From the NCBI GenBank assembly GCA_041393015.1, contig JAWKKV010000008.1, forward strand, positions 62,001 through 126,000: a stretch of 64,000 bases of DNA, in the 5' to 3' direction. Made by a program: the position numbers and the translations under genes. Every line of letters starts with the position of its first letter. Positions within the stretch are counted from its first letter, which is position 1. The notes below the pieces were generated by a model. It did not search any database, was not told where the DNA came from, and was given only the letters and a program-made list of their open reading frames with translations. The DNA comes from JAGQYH01 sp041393015. GTDB taxonomy: Bacteria; Bacteroidota; Bacteroidia; Chitinophagales; JADIYW01. Shown in pieces: positions 25,317 through 33,460 of this stretch.

Positions 25317-27545
25317 TTGAAACGGAAACGAAAAAAATCAATGCTTAAGAGAGTAATGTTTTACAGTGCTTCGATGCTTGTGCTTGGCATATTGCTATTT
25401 GTCTTATTCGTTTTTGCCGTCAATAAAAATGTATTTGGCCATTTATATTCTGAACAAGAGTTAAGCGACTTTAGAAACGAAGTAGCCTCTGTAATTTTAT
25501 CGGAAGAAGGTAAACCCATTGGTAAAATATTTACAGAGAATAGAACCAATGTAGCTTATGAGGAAATCCCCAATCATTTAAAGAATGCCCTAATTGCCAC
25601 AGAAGATGCAAGGTATTTTAAGCACAGTGGAGTAGATTCTAGAAGTCTATTAAGAGTGCTATTTAAAACGATTTTACTTCGACAAAAAAGTGCAGGTGGA
25701 GGCAGCACGCTTAACCAACAACTAGCTAAAAATATTATAGGCAGGGGTAAGTCTATATTGGTGAATAAAACCAAAGAAGCTCTGATGGCCCAAAGACTAG
25801 AGAAAGTCTATAGCAAAGAAGATATCCTGACTTTATACTTTAATACGGTTCCATTTGGAGAAAATATTTTTGGCATTGAGGCCGCTACCCAACGATTTTT
25901 CAATAAAGAAGTGAACGAACTCAATATTCAAGAATCTGCAGTTTTGGTAGGCCTGTTAAAAGCCAATACTTATTACAATCCTAGACTTCATCCGGAAAAT
26001 GCTATCAAACGGCGAAATGTAGTGCTGAAGCAAATGCAACGGTATAAGTATTTAACCGAAGCGGCAGCTGATTCTTTAAGTCAATTACCACTAAATCTAG
26101 AGTATTTAAACTTAGCGGCTCAAGGTCCTGCCAACTATTATTTAGTGCAAGTTAAGAGAGAAGCGAAATATATTTTCGAGCAAATAGAAAAAGAAACAGG
26201 AAAAAAATACGATCTGAGAAAAGATGGATTGATTGTCAAAACCAGTTTAGATTTACAACTTCAAAAATATGCATTGGCGGCTTATCACGATCATTTAAGC
26301 AAAATGCAAAAGCGTTTAAGAACTCAATATAAAACCAATTCCGGTCAACAAATTCTCAAGAATTTATCAGACAAGGAATTGGATAAATTAAAACTGACCG
26401 CTGTCTCTAATGAAAATAGAAAAGTTGAAGTTTTTGATTGGGACAGTAGCTACACTGCCGATCTTTCTGTAAGAGACAGTATCATCCAATCGATGACGAT
26501 ATTACATGCTGGTTTGATAGCGTTAGATCCAGAAACGGGCGCCATCAAAGCTTATGTTGGTGGAATTGATTTTAATAGTCAGCCGTATGATCAAATCACT
26601 ACAAGACGACAATTGGCATCAACTTTCAAACCTATTTTGTATTTGGCTGCTTTGGAACAAGGCATGTCGCCCTGTGATTATTTAGAAAACGATTTTAAAA
26701 CACTAAGAAATTATCCAGATTGGCAACCGGAGAACTATAACAAAACCAGTGGAGGCTATTATTCATTAACCGGCGCATTGATTAAATCGATGAATATTCC
26801 ATCCGTCAATCTATATAGCAAGGTAAACTTTAAAGAGTTGAATACACTTTGGCATCAATTAGGTTTTGCTGCGCCTTTAAACGATTTTCCATCCTCTGCC
26901 TTAGGTACGGCAGAGGCAAGCGTATTTGAATTGGCTTTGGCTTATGCAGCGATGGCCAATGGTGGCTATAAAGTAACGCCCAATGCCATTACATCCATTA
27001 CTACACCTAGCGGGGAAGTGATTTATGAAAACAAATACGATCAAGAAAAGACACGAGTAATCTCCGAGCAAAGTAGTCAATTAATGACGGCGATATTAGA
27101 AAAAGCTATCAATGAAGGTACAGGAACTAGTATGAGAAATAGTTATGGCGTGAATTTACCATTAGCTGGAAAAACAGGCACTTCACAGGATTATTCAGAT
27201 GCATGGTTTGCAGCGTTTAATCCTAAAATAGTAATGGTCACTAGAGTAGGAGCCTCTTCTACTGCTATTCATTTTAATACAGGAGCGAATGGATCGGGAA
27301 GTACTTTAGCGCTGCCTTTAGTAGGTATGACACTTAAAAAAGTGCAAGCAAACGATCAATTGAAAAGGAAATATGCCAATCGATTTGAAGCTTTGAGTGC
27401 AAGTTTGTTAGAATTTATGAACTGTGAGGATTTCAAAGAAAGAGTTTTCATTAAAGAAGATAGAAAAGGCAAGCGTGAGAATCCTATCCCTAAAAAGGAA
27501 ACGAAAAGGGAAAAAAGAAAAAAGGATAGGAAACGAAACAGATAG
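25317..27545 (+). CDS. Class A penicillin-binding protein (PBP1A-like)
   Basis: 742 residues from a TTG start; an ATG at 25341 would remove only the basic leader before the membrane helix (residues about 13-35). The glycosyltransferase domain (family 51) shows EDARYFKHSGVDSRS with catalytic Glu96, GGSTLNQQLAKN and the second Glu in KEDILTLYFNTVPFGENIFG. The transpeptidase domain shows SxxK at S435-K438 (STFK), SMN at 491-493 and KTG at 619-621. It polymerises and cross-links peptidoglycan outside the inner membrane. The C-terminus is very basic. Confidence 0.93.
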   Translation: MKRKRKKSMLKRVMFYSASMLVLGILLFVLFVFAVNKNVFGHLYSEQELSDFRNEVASVILSEEGKPIGKIFTENRTNVAYEEIPNHLKNALIATEDARYFKHSGVDSRSLLRVLFKTILLRQKSAGGGSTLNQQLAKNIIGRGKSILVNKTKEALMAQRLEKVYSKEDILTLYFNTVPFGENIFGIEAATQRFFNKEVNELNIQESAVLVGLLKANTYYNPRLHPENAIKRRNVVLKQMQRYKYLTEAAADSLSQLPLNLEYLNLAAQGPANYYLVQVKREAKYIFEQIEKETGKKYDLRKDGLIVKTSLDLQLQKYALAAYHDHLSKMQKRLRTQYKTNSGQQILKNLSDKELDKLKLTAVSNENRKVEVFDWDSSYTADLSVRDSIIQSMTILHAGLIALDPETGAIKAYVGGIDFNSQPYDQITTRRQLASTFKPILYLAALEQGMSPCDYLENDFKTLRNYPDWQPENYNKTSGGYYSLTGALIKSMNIPSVNLYSKVNFKELNTLWHQLGFAAPLNDFPSSALGTAEASVFELALAYAAMANGGYKVTPNAITSITTPSGEVIYENKYDQEKTRVISEQSSQLMTAILEKAINEGTGTSMRNSYGVNLPLAGKTGTSQDYSDAWFAAFNPKIVMVTRVGASSTAIHFNTGANGSGSTLALPLVGMTLKKVQANDQLKRKYANRFEALSASLLEFMNCEDFKERVFIKEDRKGKRENPIPKKETKREKRKKDRKRNR

Positions 27546-28211
27546 TTATTGATTGAGCCAAATTTCCATCTTCTCATACACTTCATCTGGATGAAAGATC
27601 AAACAAAAATGACCTCCTCTAACGTTGTGATAGGCAGCATCCGGTGTACGCACCACTCTGTCATCCTTTGCATGAATATAAAACGGTTGAATGGGTGAAG
27701 GTGGTAAATCTTCGCCAAAACTCAGCATTGACATTTGTGCCATCGCCATATTGGAAAATGAGCGAAAATTCTTTTTAATGGCTACCATTTCTTGTCTGGC
27801 ACGTGGCTCTTTAGTTTGTTTCACTAAATAATCGCCTAAAAGATCAGTTTTTATTAATCCAGATCCCGTGATTGCTACATTTAAAAGTTTGCTTTCTGAG
27901 AATCGAACGATTTTATTGGGATCAGAGAAAGAGCCAATCAAGCAGGTGCTATTACCTTTTATTCCGCTAATAACATAACTGAAATAACCACCCATAGAAT
28001 GACCAACCAATTTGTCTTCAGGCTTTATGCCATAGTAATGAATTAATTCAGTGGCTAAATTGGTGGGCGTTGTTTCCCACAATGGAATATTTTTTAGAAT
28101 CGGTCGATAGTCAACATCTATCAATTCGTAATCTCTCAAAAATGGTTTTAAATTTCTAAAGCAACGTTCGGTTTCTCCAAATCCTGGAAATAAGTATAGT
28201 TTCTGTTTCAA
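27546..28211 (-). CDS. Alpha/beta hydrolase
   Basis: 221 residues. The nucleophile elbow GHSMGG, an early LFPGFGETERCF oxyanion-loop region and a late GGHFCLIFHPDEV with the catalytic His are present; HAKDDRVV likely carries the Asp. Substrate unknown. Convergent with the PBP gene (stops adjacent) and about 170 bp downstream of the metal-dependent hydrolase genes. Confidence 0.8.
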   Translation of the reverse strand: MKQKLYLFPGFGETERCFRNLKPFLRDYELIDVDYRPILKNIPLWETTPTNLATELIHYYGIKPEDKLVGHSMGGYFSYVISGIKGNSTCLIGSFSDPNKIVRFSESKLLNVAITGSGLIKTDLLGDYLVKQTKEPRARQEMVAIKKNFRSFSNMAMAQMSMLSFGEDLPPSPIQPFYIHAKDDRVVRTPDAAYHNVRGGHFCLIFHPDEVYEKMEIWLNQ

Positions 28212-28261
28212 GTAGGAATAATTTTAAAATGCAATAATATTGAATTTTATTGGGAGTTTTT

Positions 28262-28379
28262 TTAACCCTGCTTACCGCAGGCAAGCACGAAGTTCATAAA
28301 GTGCTATCGCAAAGACTACAAAGTAATCTTAGAAACAACCTTATGAACTTTGTGGCTTCTTCGTGCGCTTTGTGGTTAA
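28262..28379. repeat. Fold-back intergenic element
   Basis: Outer TTAACC/GGTTAA, then GCACGAAG/CTTCGTGC and TTCATAA/TTATGAA are complementary pairs across a 118-bp unit; the right arm has an extra segment (GTGGCTT). A CCTGC-TTACC-GCAGG palindrome lies near the left end. It seems to be of the same class as the units at 19090 and 45869. Confidence 0.5.
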
Positions 28380-28382
28380 GAG

Positions 28383-29249
28383 TTAAACCGCCACACCCAT
28401 TTTTTCAAAATAGTCTTTGTGTTCTTCAAAGAATTTTTCTGCCAGACCGTAATTATCGTGGTCGTCCGGATGGAAGTCTCTTTTGTAATAATCTAAATAC
28501 ATTTTACCAATGTTGTTGATACCTTCACTTTTTCCAAAGGCTTTCCAAAATTCAATAAAATCGGAAGGAACTTTTTTCCAGTCTTTTTCTTTATCATTGG
28601 CCACAAAATATAGTTGACCTCCAAACAAGAAAACCCAAAGTAAAACGGTGGCAAACAGCATGCCTGCAATACGTGTATTATAATCGCCACCCACTTCTGT
28701 ATAAAGATCGAAACATACGCTTTTGTGTTCCAATTCTTCCGCACAATGCCATTGTAAAAGCAGTTTGACATCCTTAGAAAGCTCTCCGAATGGATTGGCT
28801 CTCAATCCACCATCTCCTAATAAAGCTGTAAAATGCTCCGCCGCAGTGGTCACCGATAATGCCAATAAATCAGCTCGTTTTTTAGGCAAGATTCTAAAAA
28901 GAGTATTTTCAAGGAATTTATAAGCAATTTTATCATAAATCTTAGCTAAACGATAGGGTTTTAACCCCATACCTTCCAGTATATCCCAAAATTTTTCATG
29001 CTCTTTGTGATGCACACCTTCCTGACCAATAAATTTCTTTACTCGATCCACCAATTGAGGATTCTTTTCAATTTGCTTTAGATATCGCTTCGCGCTTCTA
29101 ATAAAGAATTTCTCTCCTTCAGGAAAAACGATATGCATCGCATTGATATAATGCGTCGCAAAGATGTTATCATTGGAGTAATATCGTTTAATCTTTGAGA
29201 CGTCAAAATCTACTCTTCTAACTTTTATATTTTCTGTTCCAGCTACCAT
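28383..29249 (-). CDS. PF10118-type metal-dependent hydrolase, copy 2
   Basis: 288 residues, the same length as the upstream copy and closely similar throughout (FDVSKIKRYYSNDNIFATHYINAMHIVFPEGEKFFIRSAKRYL). Candidate metal ligands are in GQEGVHHKEHEKFWD, AAEHFTALLGDG and WHCAEELEHKSVCFDLY; the ExxH/EExEH spacing suggests a ferritin-like di-metal site (inference). One hydrophobic segment near residue 200. It is the last gene of the TetR-SDR-FMO operon. The family is annotated as predicted metal-dependent hydrolase; the true reaction is unknown. Confidence 0.8.
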   Translation of the reverse strand: MVAGTENIKVRRVDFDVSKIKRYYSNDNIFATHYINAMHIVFPEGEKFFIRSAKRYLKQIEKNPQLVDRVKKFIGQEGVHHKEHEKFWDILEGMGLKPYRLAKIYDKIAYKFLENTLFRILPKKRADLLALSVTTAAEHFTALLGDGGLRANPFGELSKDVKLLLQWHCAEELEHKSVCFDLYTEVGGDYNTRIAGMLFATVLLWVFLFGGQLYFVANDKEKDWKKVPSDFIEFWKAFGKSEGINNIGKMYLDYYKRDFHPDDHDNYGLAEKFFEEHKDYFEKMGVAV

Positions 29250-29266
29250 AGCTTTTATTTTATAGT

Positions 29267-30133
29267 TTAAACGGCAACACCCATTTCTTCAAAGTATGCT
29301 TTATGTTCTTTGAAGAAATTTTCCGCTAAACCGTAATTTTCGTGATCGTCAGGGTGAAAACCAACTTTGTAATAATCTAAGTACATTTTAAACAGATTTC
29401 TGATGGCTTTACTTTGCAATAGAAGTTTCCAGAATTCGAAAAATTCTTTTGGCAATGATGATAAGTCTTTTTCCTTATCATTGGCAATAAAGTAAATCTG
29501 ACCTCCAAAAATATACACCCATAGTAAAAAGGAAGCCATTAACATCCCTGCCACTCTTGTGGGGTAGTCGCCACCTACTTTTTCATACAAATCGAAGCAA
29601 ACAGATTTGTGCTCTAACTCTTCCGCAGCATGCCATTGCAATAGCGCCCAAACATTTTTAGGTAATTCTCCAAACGGATTTTCCTTTAAAGCACCATCGC
29701 CTAAAAGTGCTGTAAAATGCTCTAAGGCAGAAGTAACGGACAAGGATAAAAGCGCTTTTCTTTTTTTTCCGAACAATCCCAAGAAACCATTTTCCCAATA
29801 TTTATAAGCCGTTCTACTGTAGAATTTTGCGAATGGATATGGTTTCAATCCCATTTCATCCAAAATATCCCAAAATTTTTGGTGCTCTTTATTGTGAACG
29901 CCTTCCTGACCTATAAATCTTTTTACTCGTTCAACTAAGTCCTTATCATCTTTAATTTCGGTCAAATAATGCCTGGCACTTCTGATAAAAAACTTTTCTC
30001 CTTCTGGGAAAACAATATGCATAGCATTTAAAAAGTGCGTGGCAAAAATGTTATTGGCCGCGTAATGACGCTTGATATTTTTTACATCAAAATCAACTTT
30101 TCTAACTTTTATATTTTCAGTTGCAATAGTCAT
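29267..30133 (-). CDS. PF10118-type metal-dependent hydrolase, copy 1
   Basis: 288 residues, a tandem paralogue of the next gene with a 17-bp gap. Conserved motifs: GQEGVHNKEHQKFWD, ALEHFTALLGDG and WHAAEELEHKSVCFDLYEKVGGDYPTR. A hydrophobic stretch (VAGMLMASFLLWVYIFGGQIYF) suggests membrane contact. Its position after an FMO and an SDR suggests a role in oxidation or hydrolysis of a lipophilic compound, which is inference. Confidence 0.8.
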   Translation of the reverse strand: MTIATENIKVRKVDFDVKNIKRHYAANNIFATHFLNAMHIVFPEGEKFFIRSARHYLTEIKDDKDLVERVKRFIGQEGVHNKEHQKFWDILDEMGLKPYPFAKFYSRTAYKYWENGFLGLFGKKRKALLSLSVTSALEHFTALLGDGALKENPFGELPKNVWALLQWHAAEELEHKSVCFDLYEKVGGDYPTRVAGMLMASFLLWVYIFGGQIYFIANDKEKDLSSLPKEFFEFWKLLLQSKAIRNLFKMYLDYYKVGFHPDDHENYGLAENFFKEHKAYFEEMGVAV

Positions 30134-30154
30134 AAATCTAATTTTAAATGTGAA

Positions 30155-31501
30155 CTAATAAATCACCATTTCTTTATAGGCTTTGATTTTAGTTTTTGGT
30201 AAGCCTGCTAAAGGTTTATTCGCGAAATTTTTATGCTTTTTACTTAATGCTTCCGCTCGTTTTTCAATGATGGGCCAAATCATTTTTAGAAGCCTTAGTT
30301 TTCTAAATATTTCTGTTGGACTTTGAATATGTGTCGTTGGAATTTTTTGTCCCATCTTTTTAAACACAAATCCCATTGGCACTGCTATTTTTTCTTGTAA
30401 CTTAACAACACTAGCAATGTATTCCGAACCTGGAGTGGCTAGGGAACCTAATCCACCACGAGGTTGTGTGGTGCCGATGATATAAATGCCTTTGTAATCA
30501 TCAAATAAGGCACCTGCATAAGTTTGTGCTACTAATCCTTTGGCTCTTTGCAGTTCTTTTGGTAAAAACGGCCAATCTAAATTAAATCCGGTTGCCGCAA
30601 CAATCAAATCAAATTCATCTGAACTTCCATCTTCAAAATAAACAGTTTTACCTTCGTAGCGCGTAATGTCTTTTTTTGGCTTGATTCTTCCGTGTTTGAT
30701 GTAATGCAGAATCTCTGTGCTCACCGTCGGATGCTTTTCAAAGATTTTATATTCCGGCTTTTCTAGACCGTAATCTTCATTTTCTCCCGTTGTTGTTTTT
30801 AGCAATACCCCTAAAACGGCTCGTTGAACACTTTCAGGAAAAACTTGCAATAAACTGTGATCTGTTAACGGTTTACCTAATAATGTTTTCGGGAAAAACC
30901 ATGTGCCACTTCTTATGCTGATGGTACAATCGGATCCTACTCTAGCGGCCTCTGAAGCTACATCACAAGCAGAATTTCCCGCACCAATTACTAATACTTT
31001 TTTCCCTTTTAGTTGATCGGGATTTTTGTAGTCCTTAGAATGCATATATTCTCCGGTAAATTTCCCGGGATATGCTGGATGTCTTTTGCTCCAATGATGT
31101 CCATTACAAACTAAAACACCTTTATATATTCTTACTTCGTTATTGGCCAAGGTTACTTCCCAAAGATTATCTTCAATCGGTCGAACGAAAATTACTTTTG
31201 TATTGAATTCGATGTTGTCCATCAAATCGAAATGAATAGCATAATCTTTAATGTAGTCATACATGTTTTGCCTACTCGGAAAGTCGGGATAATCATCCGG
31301 CATCGGAAAATCTTTAAATTCCGTTACTTTTTTTGACGAAATAATGTGTGCGGTATCATATACACCATGATACCAATTGCCTCCAACATCATCGTCGGCT
31401 TCTACCTGATCGTAAGGTATTTTGGCAAATTTCAACGCCTTCGCATGCGCCAAGCCTACTGGGCCGGCACCAATAATCAAATGTTTTTCTTTTGTATCCA
31501 T
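30155..31501 (-). CDS. Flavin-containing monooxygenase
   Basis: 448 residues. An FAD-binding GAGPVG (residues 11-16), the FMO fingerprint-like YPGKFTGEYMHSKDYKNP, a second nucleotide site VLVIGAGNSACDVASEAA for NADPH, and the late ATGF (VAATGFNLDWPF) are present. Such enzymes oxygenate S, N or carbonyl substrates. It sits between the SDR (10-bp gap) and two metal-dependent hydrolases, under a TetR-type regulator, which suggests an inducible degradation or detoxification pathway. Confidence 0.88.
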   Translation of the reverse strand: MDTKEKHLIIGAGPVGLAHAKALKFAKIPYDQVEADDDVGGNWYHGVYDTAHIISSKKVTEFKDFPMPDDYPDFPSRQNMYDYIKDYAIHFDLMDNIEFNTKVIFVRPIEDNLWEVTLANNEVRIYKGVLVCNGHHWSKRHPAYPGKFTGEYMHSKDYKNPDQLKGKKVLVIGAGNSACDVASEAARVGSDCTISIRSGTWFFPKTLLGKPLTDHSLLQVFPESVQRAVLGVLLKTTTGENEDYGLEKPEYKIFEKHPTVSTEILHYIKHGRIKPKKDITRYEGKTVYFEDGSSDEFDLIVAATGFNLDWPFLPKELQRAKGLVAQTYAGALFDDYKGIYIIGTTQPRGGLGSLATPGSEYIASVVKLQEKIAVPMGFVFKKMGQKIPTTHIQSPTEIFRKLRLLKMIWPIIEKRAEALSKKHKNFANKPLAGLPKTKIKAYKEMVIY

Positions 31502-31511
31502 AATTTATATT

Positions 31512-32324
31512 TTATGAAAATCGGCTCACCATCATATTCACCAATTTGGTGTAATAGGTTGGTGTAATTCTAGCTACAAAGTCGCCTAAGTAGGCTTCTT
31601 CACCGATTAAAATTCTCGACTGCTTTTTCTTGACTGCGCTTAAAATGATTTCCGCTGCCTTTTCAGGGGTATGTCTAAACATTTTTTCAAATTGTTGAAT
31701 GTCAAATGTTTGATCATCGCCCTGATGGTTCTTAGAGTCTTTTGCAATATTGGTTTTAATGCCACCGGGATGCACTACATGAACACTTACATTAGTGCCA
31801 TCTAATTCTGATTTCAATGATTCTGTTAAACCTCTCACCGCAAATTTGGAAGAACAATAGGCGCCTTGATAGGCTACTCCGGTAATGCCAAATAGGCTAG
31901 AGATATTGATCAAAGCGGCTTCTTTTTCTTTTAAAAGATGAGGCAAGAAGGCTTTTGTTCCGTATAAAACACCCCAATAATTGATGCCCATTACCCATTC
32001 GAAATCTTCTATGGTTGATTCTAAAACAGAATATTTGCCTAAAGCTACTCCGGCGTTATTGATGACGATATCTACTTTTTTAAAGTGGTCGACTACCTCG
32101 TCGGCGAAGGCATAGAAGTCCTCTTTTTTAGAGACATCAAAAACTTTCGAAAAAACTTTCGTACCATTTCTTTCACATAGATTGACGGTTTCTTCTAATC
32201 TTTCTTTATTGAAGTCATTAAGCGCTAAACTGGCGCCTTCTTTTGCTAATTGAAGGGCTAATGCTCTTCCGATGCCTGAACCTGCTCCGGTAATGACGGC
32301 TACTTTGTCTTTAAATTTTTTCAT
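31512..32324 (-). CDS. Short-chain dehydrogenase/reductase
   Basis: 270 residues from the ATG at 32324 (MKKFKDKVAVITGAGSGIGRAL); the longer frame overlaps the TetR gene and is unlikely. TGxxxGIG for NAD(P) binding, NNAG (VINNAGVALG), catalytic Ser in LINISSLFG and YxxxK in YCSSK are all present. The start lies 5 nt after the TetR stop, so the two are translationally close. It probably oxidises or reduces an intermediate shared with the FMO. Confidence 0.9.
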   Translation of the reverse strand: MKKFKDKVAVITGAGSGIGRALALQLAKEGASLALNDFNKERLEETVNLCERNGTKVFSKVFDVSKKEDFYAFADEVVDHFKKVDIVINNAGVALGKYSVLESTIEDFEWVMGINYWGVLYGTKAFLPHLLKEKEAALINISSLFGITGVAYQGAYCSSKFAVRGLTESLKSELDGTNVSVHVVHPGGIKTNIAKDSKNHQGDDQTFDIQQFEKMFRHTPEKAAEIILSAVKKKQSRILIGEEAYLGDFVARITPTYYTKLVNMMVSRFS

Positions 32325-32329
32325 ATGAT

Positions 32330-33007
32330 TTATGGTGAGGTTAAAATTGTTTTTACAATGCTTTTTATAGTGTCTTGCCATTGCGTGTCACTGAAGAAGA
32401 AGAATGGATTGTCTTTTTCTAGCTCGCCGGAATTGTCATTGATTGATAGTTTTTCATATCCAATCATCAAAGACCAAATAGACAAATACAAATAAATGGG
32501 TGGCAAGTTGGTTTTAATACTGCCATCTTGTTTGCCTTGTGCCAATACTTTGGTAATCAAAACAAATGGCTCAAATTTTTGCTCCATAATTTGTTTATAG
32601 AACGGACTCTCCAACATGCCTTTGGTTAATTTACCCTGACTATTATCATTTTTCAATGGATTGGTCATGCTGATAAAAGTGGAAATGGCATCTTGGTAAT
32701 ATGGGTTTTCATGCACGAATTCGAAATATTTTTCCAATAATTTCATTAATCTTTCTAAAGCTGTAAGATCTTGATGCTGTTGCATCTCGTGTTTTTGAAA
32801 TTGAATGGTTCTTTTGATGGCATGTAAAATTACTGCCATGTAGAGGTCGTCTTTGCTTTTAAAATAAAAGTAGATTAAGCCTTTGCTTAACTTCGCTTCT
32901 TTAGCTATATGGATCATTTTGGTGATGCCAAAGCCTCTGGCACAAAATACTTTTGCGGCAGTATTTAGTATAGTTTCTTCTCTTAATTGTCTTTCAAAAA
33001 CGCCCAA
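32330..33007 (-). CDS. TetR-family transcriptional regulator
   Basis: 225 residues from a TTG at 33007 (LGVFERQLREETILNTAAKVFCARGF); the frame is open further upstream to 33160, but this would run through the operator region and lacks family similarity. The N-terminal HTH is typical (GITKMIHIAKEAKLSKGLIYFYFKSKDDLYMAVI). The C-terminal ligand domain is unassigned. First gene of the TetR-SDR-FMO-hydrolase operon, with three palindromes 33-90 nt upstream, so autoregulation is likely. Confidence 0.85.
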   Translation of the reverse strand: MGVFERQLREETILNTAAKVFCARGFGITKMIHIAKEAKLSKGLIYFYFKSKDDLYMAVILHAIKRTIQFQKHEMQQHQDLTALERLMKLLEKYFEFVHENPYYQDAISTFISMTNPLKNDNSQGKLTKGMLESPFYKQIMEQKFEPFVLITKVLAQGKQDGSIKTNLPPIYLYLSIWSLMIGYEKLSINDNSGELEKDNPFFFFSDTQWQDTIKSIVKTILTSP

Positions 33008-33039
33008 TGTTACTCTAATTTTTAATGAATATATACTTT

Positions 33040-33097
33040 TTGACCCAAAAGTCAAAATTATTGACCGAAAAGTTAATAAAGTTGACTTGATAGTCAG
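33040..33097. promoter_or_regulatory. Three TetR-type operators, exactly 21 bp apart
   Basis: TTGACCCAAAAGTCAA (33040-33055), TTGACCGAAAAGTTAA (33061-33076) and TTGACTTGATAGTCAG (33082-33097) share the form TTGAC-N6-GTCAA; the first is a perfect inverted repeat. The 21-bp spacing puts all three on one face of the helix. A fourth, weaker copy TTGACTAGGCAGTAAG lies at 33206-33221. Location just upstream of the tetR start indicates control of that operon. Confidence 0.65.
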
Positions 33098-33248
33098 TTT
33101 CGGATTAAACCTTCCAGGTTTTTGCTTAAATAGAGGCTTATCTATAAGATGTGTTGTCAATCTTGATACGAAATCAAACTTGGCGGGTTTTTAATGTAAA
33201 AAAAGTTGACTAGGCAGTAAGTTTTGGATTAAACCTACCAGGTTTTTA
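33081..33248 (+). repeat. Duplicated 40-bp block ending in AAACCT..AGGTTT palindrome
   Basis: A block beginning GTTGACT and ending in TTAAACCT-CCAGGTTTTT occurs at about 33081-33123 and again at about 33205-33247 with few differences (AGTTTCGGATT versus AGTTTTGGATT). Each copy carries one operator-like sequence followed by the AAACCTNCCAGGTTT hairpin, which also recurs at 50123-50155 and 52117-52147. Confidence 0.6.
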
Positions 33249-33460
33249 ATGTTGTACTAGCCCGACCGCCAGCGCTAACGGATGTTGTAATTCGATTTAA
33301 TATTGTAAAGCGATGGTGGGAACGCCCAAAAAAATATTGATTGACATACTAAAATGAAAGGCAAATCTGTTATTGCAGCATAGAGATTTAAGATGAATCC
33401 GTCGGTTGGTTTTGGAAGTACTATCGGTTACAAATAGATGCTTAACCATAAAATACGACT

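Noticed and set aside
28250..28519. Plus-strand open frame over the fold-back element and the end of a hydrolase gene
   Set aside because: Overlaps a well-supported minus-strand gene and a repeat; composition not protein-like.
33007..33160. Longer N-terminus for the TetR protein
   Set aside because: The extra 51 residues run through the operator palindromes and lack similarity to TetR family starts; TTG at 33007 fits better.
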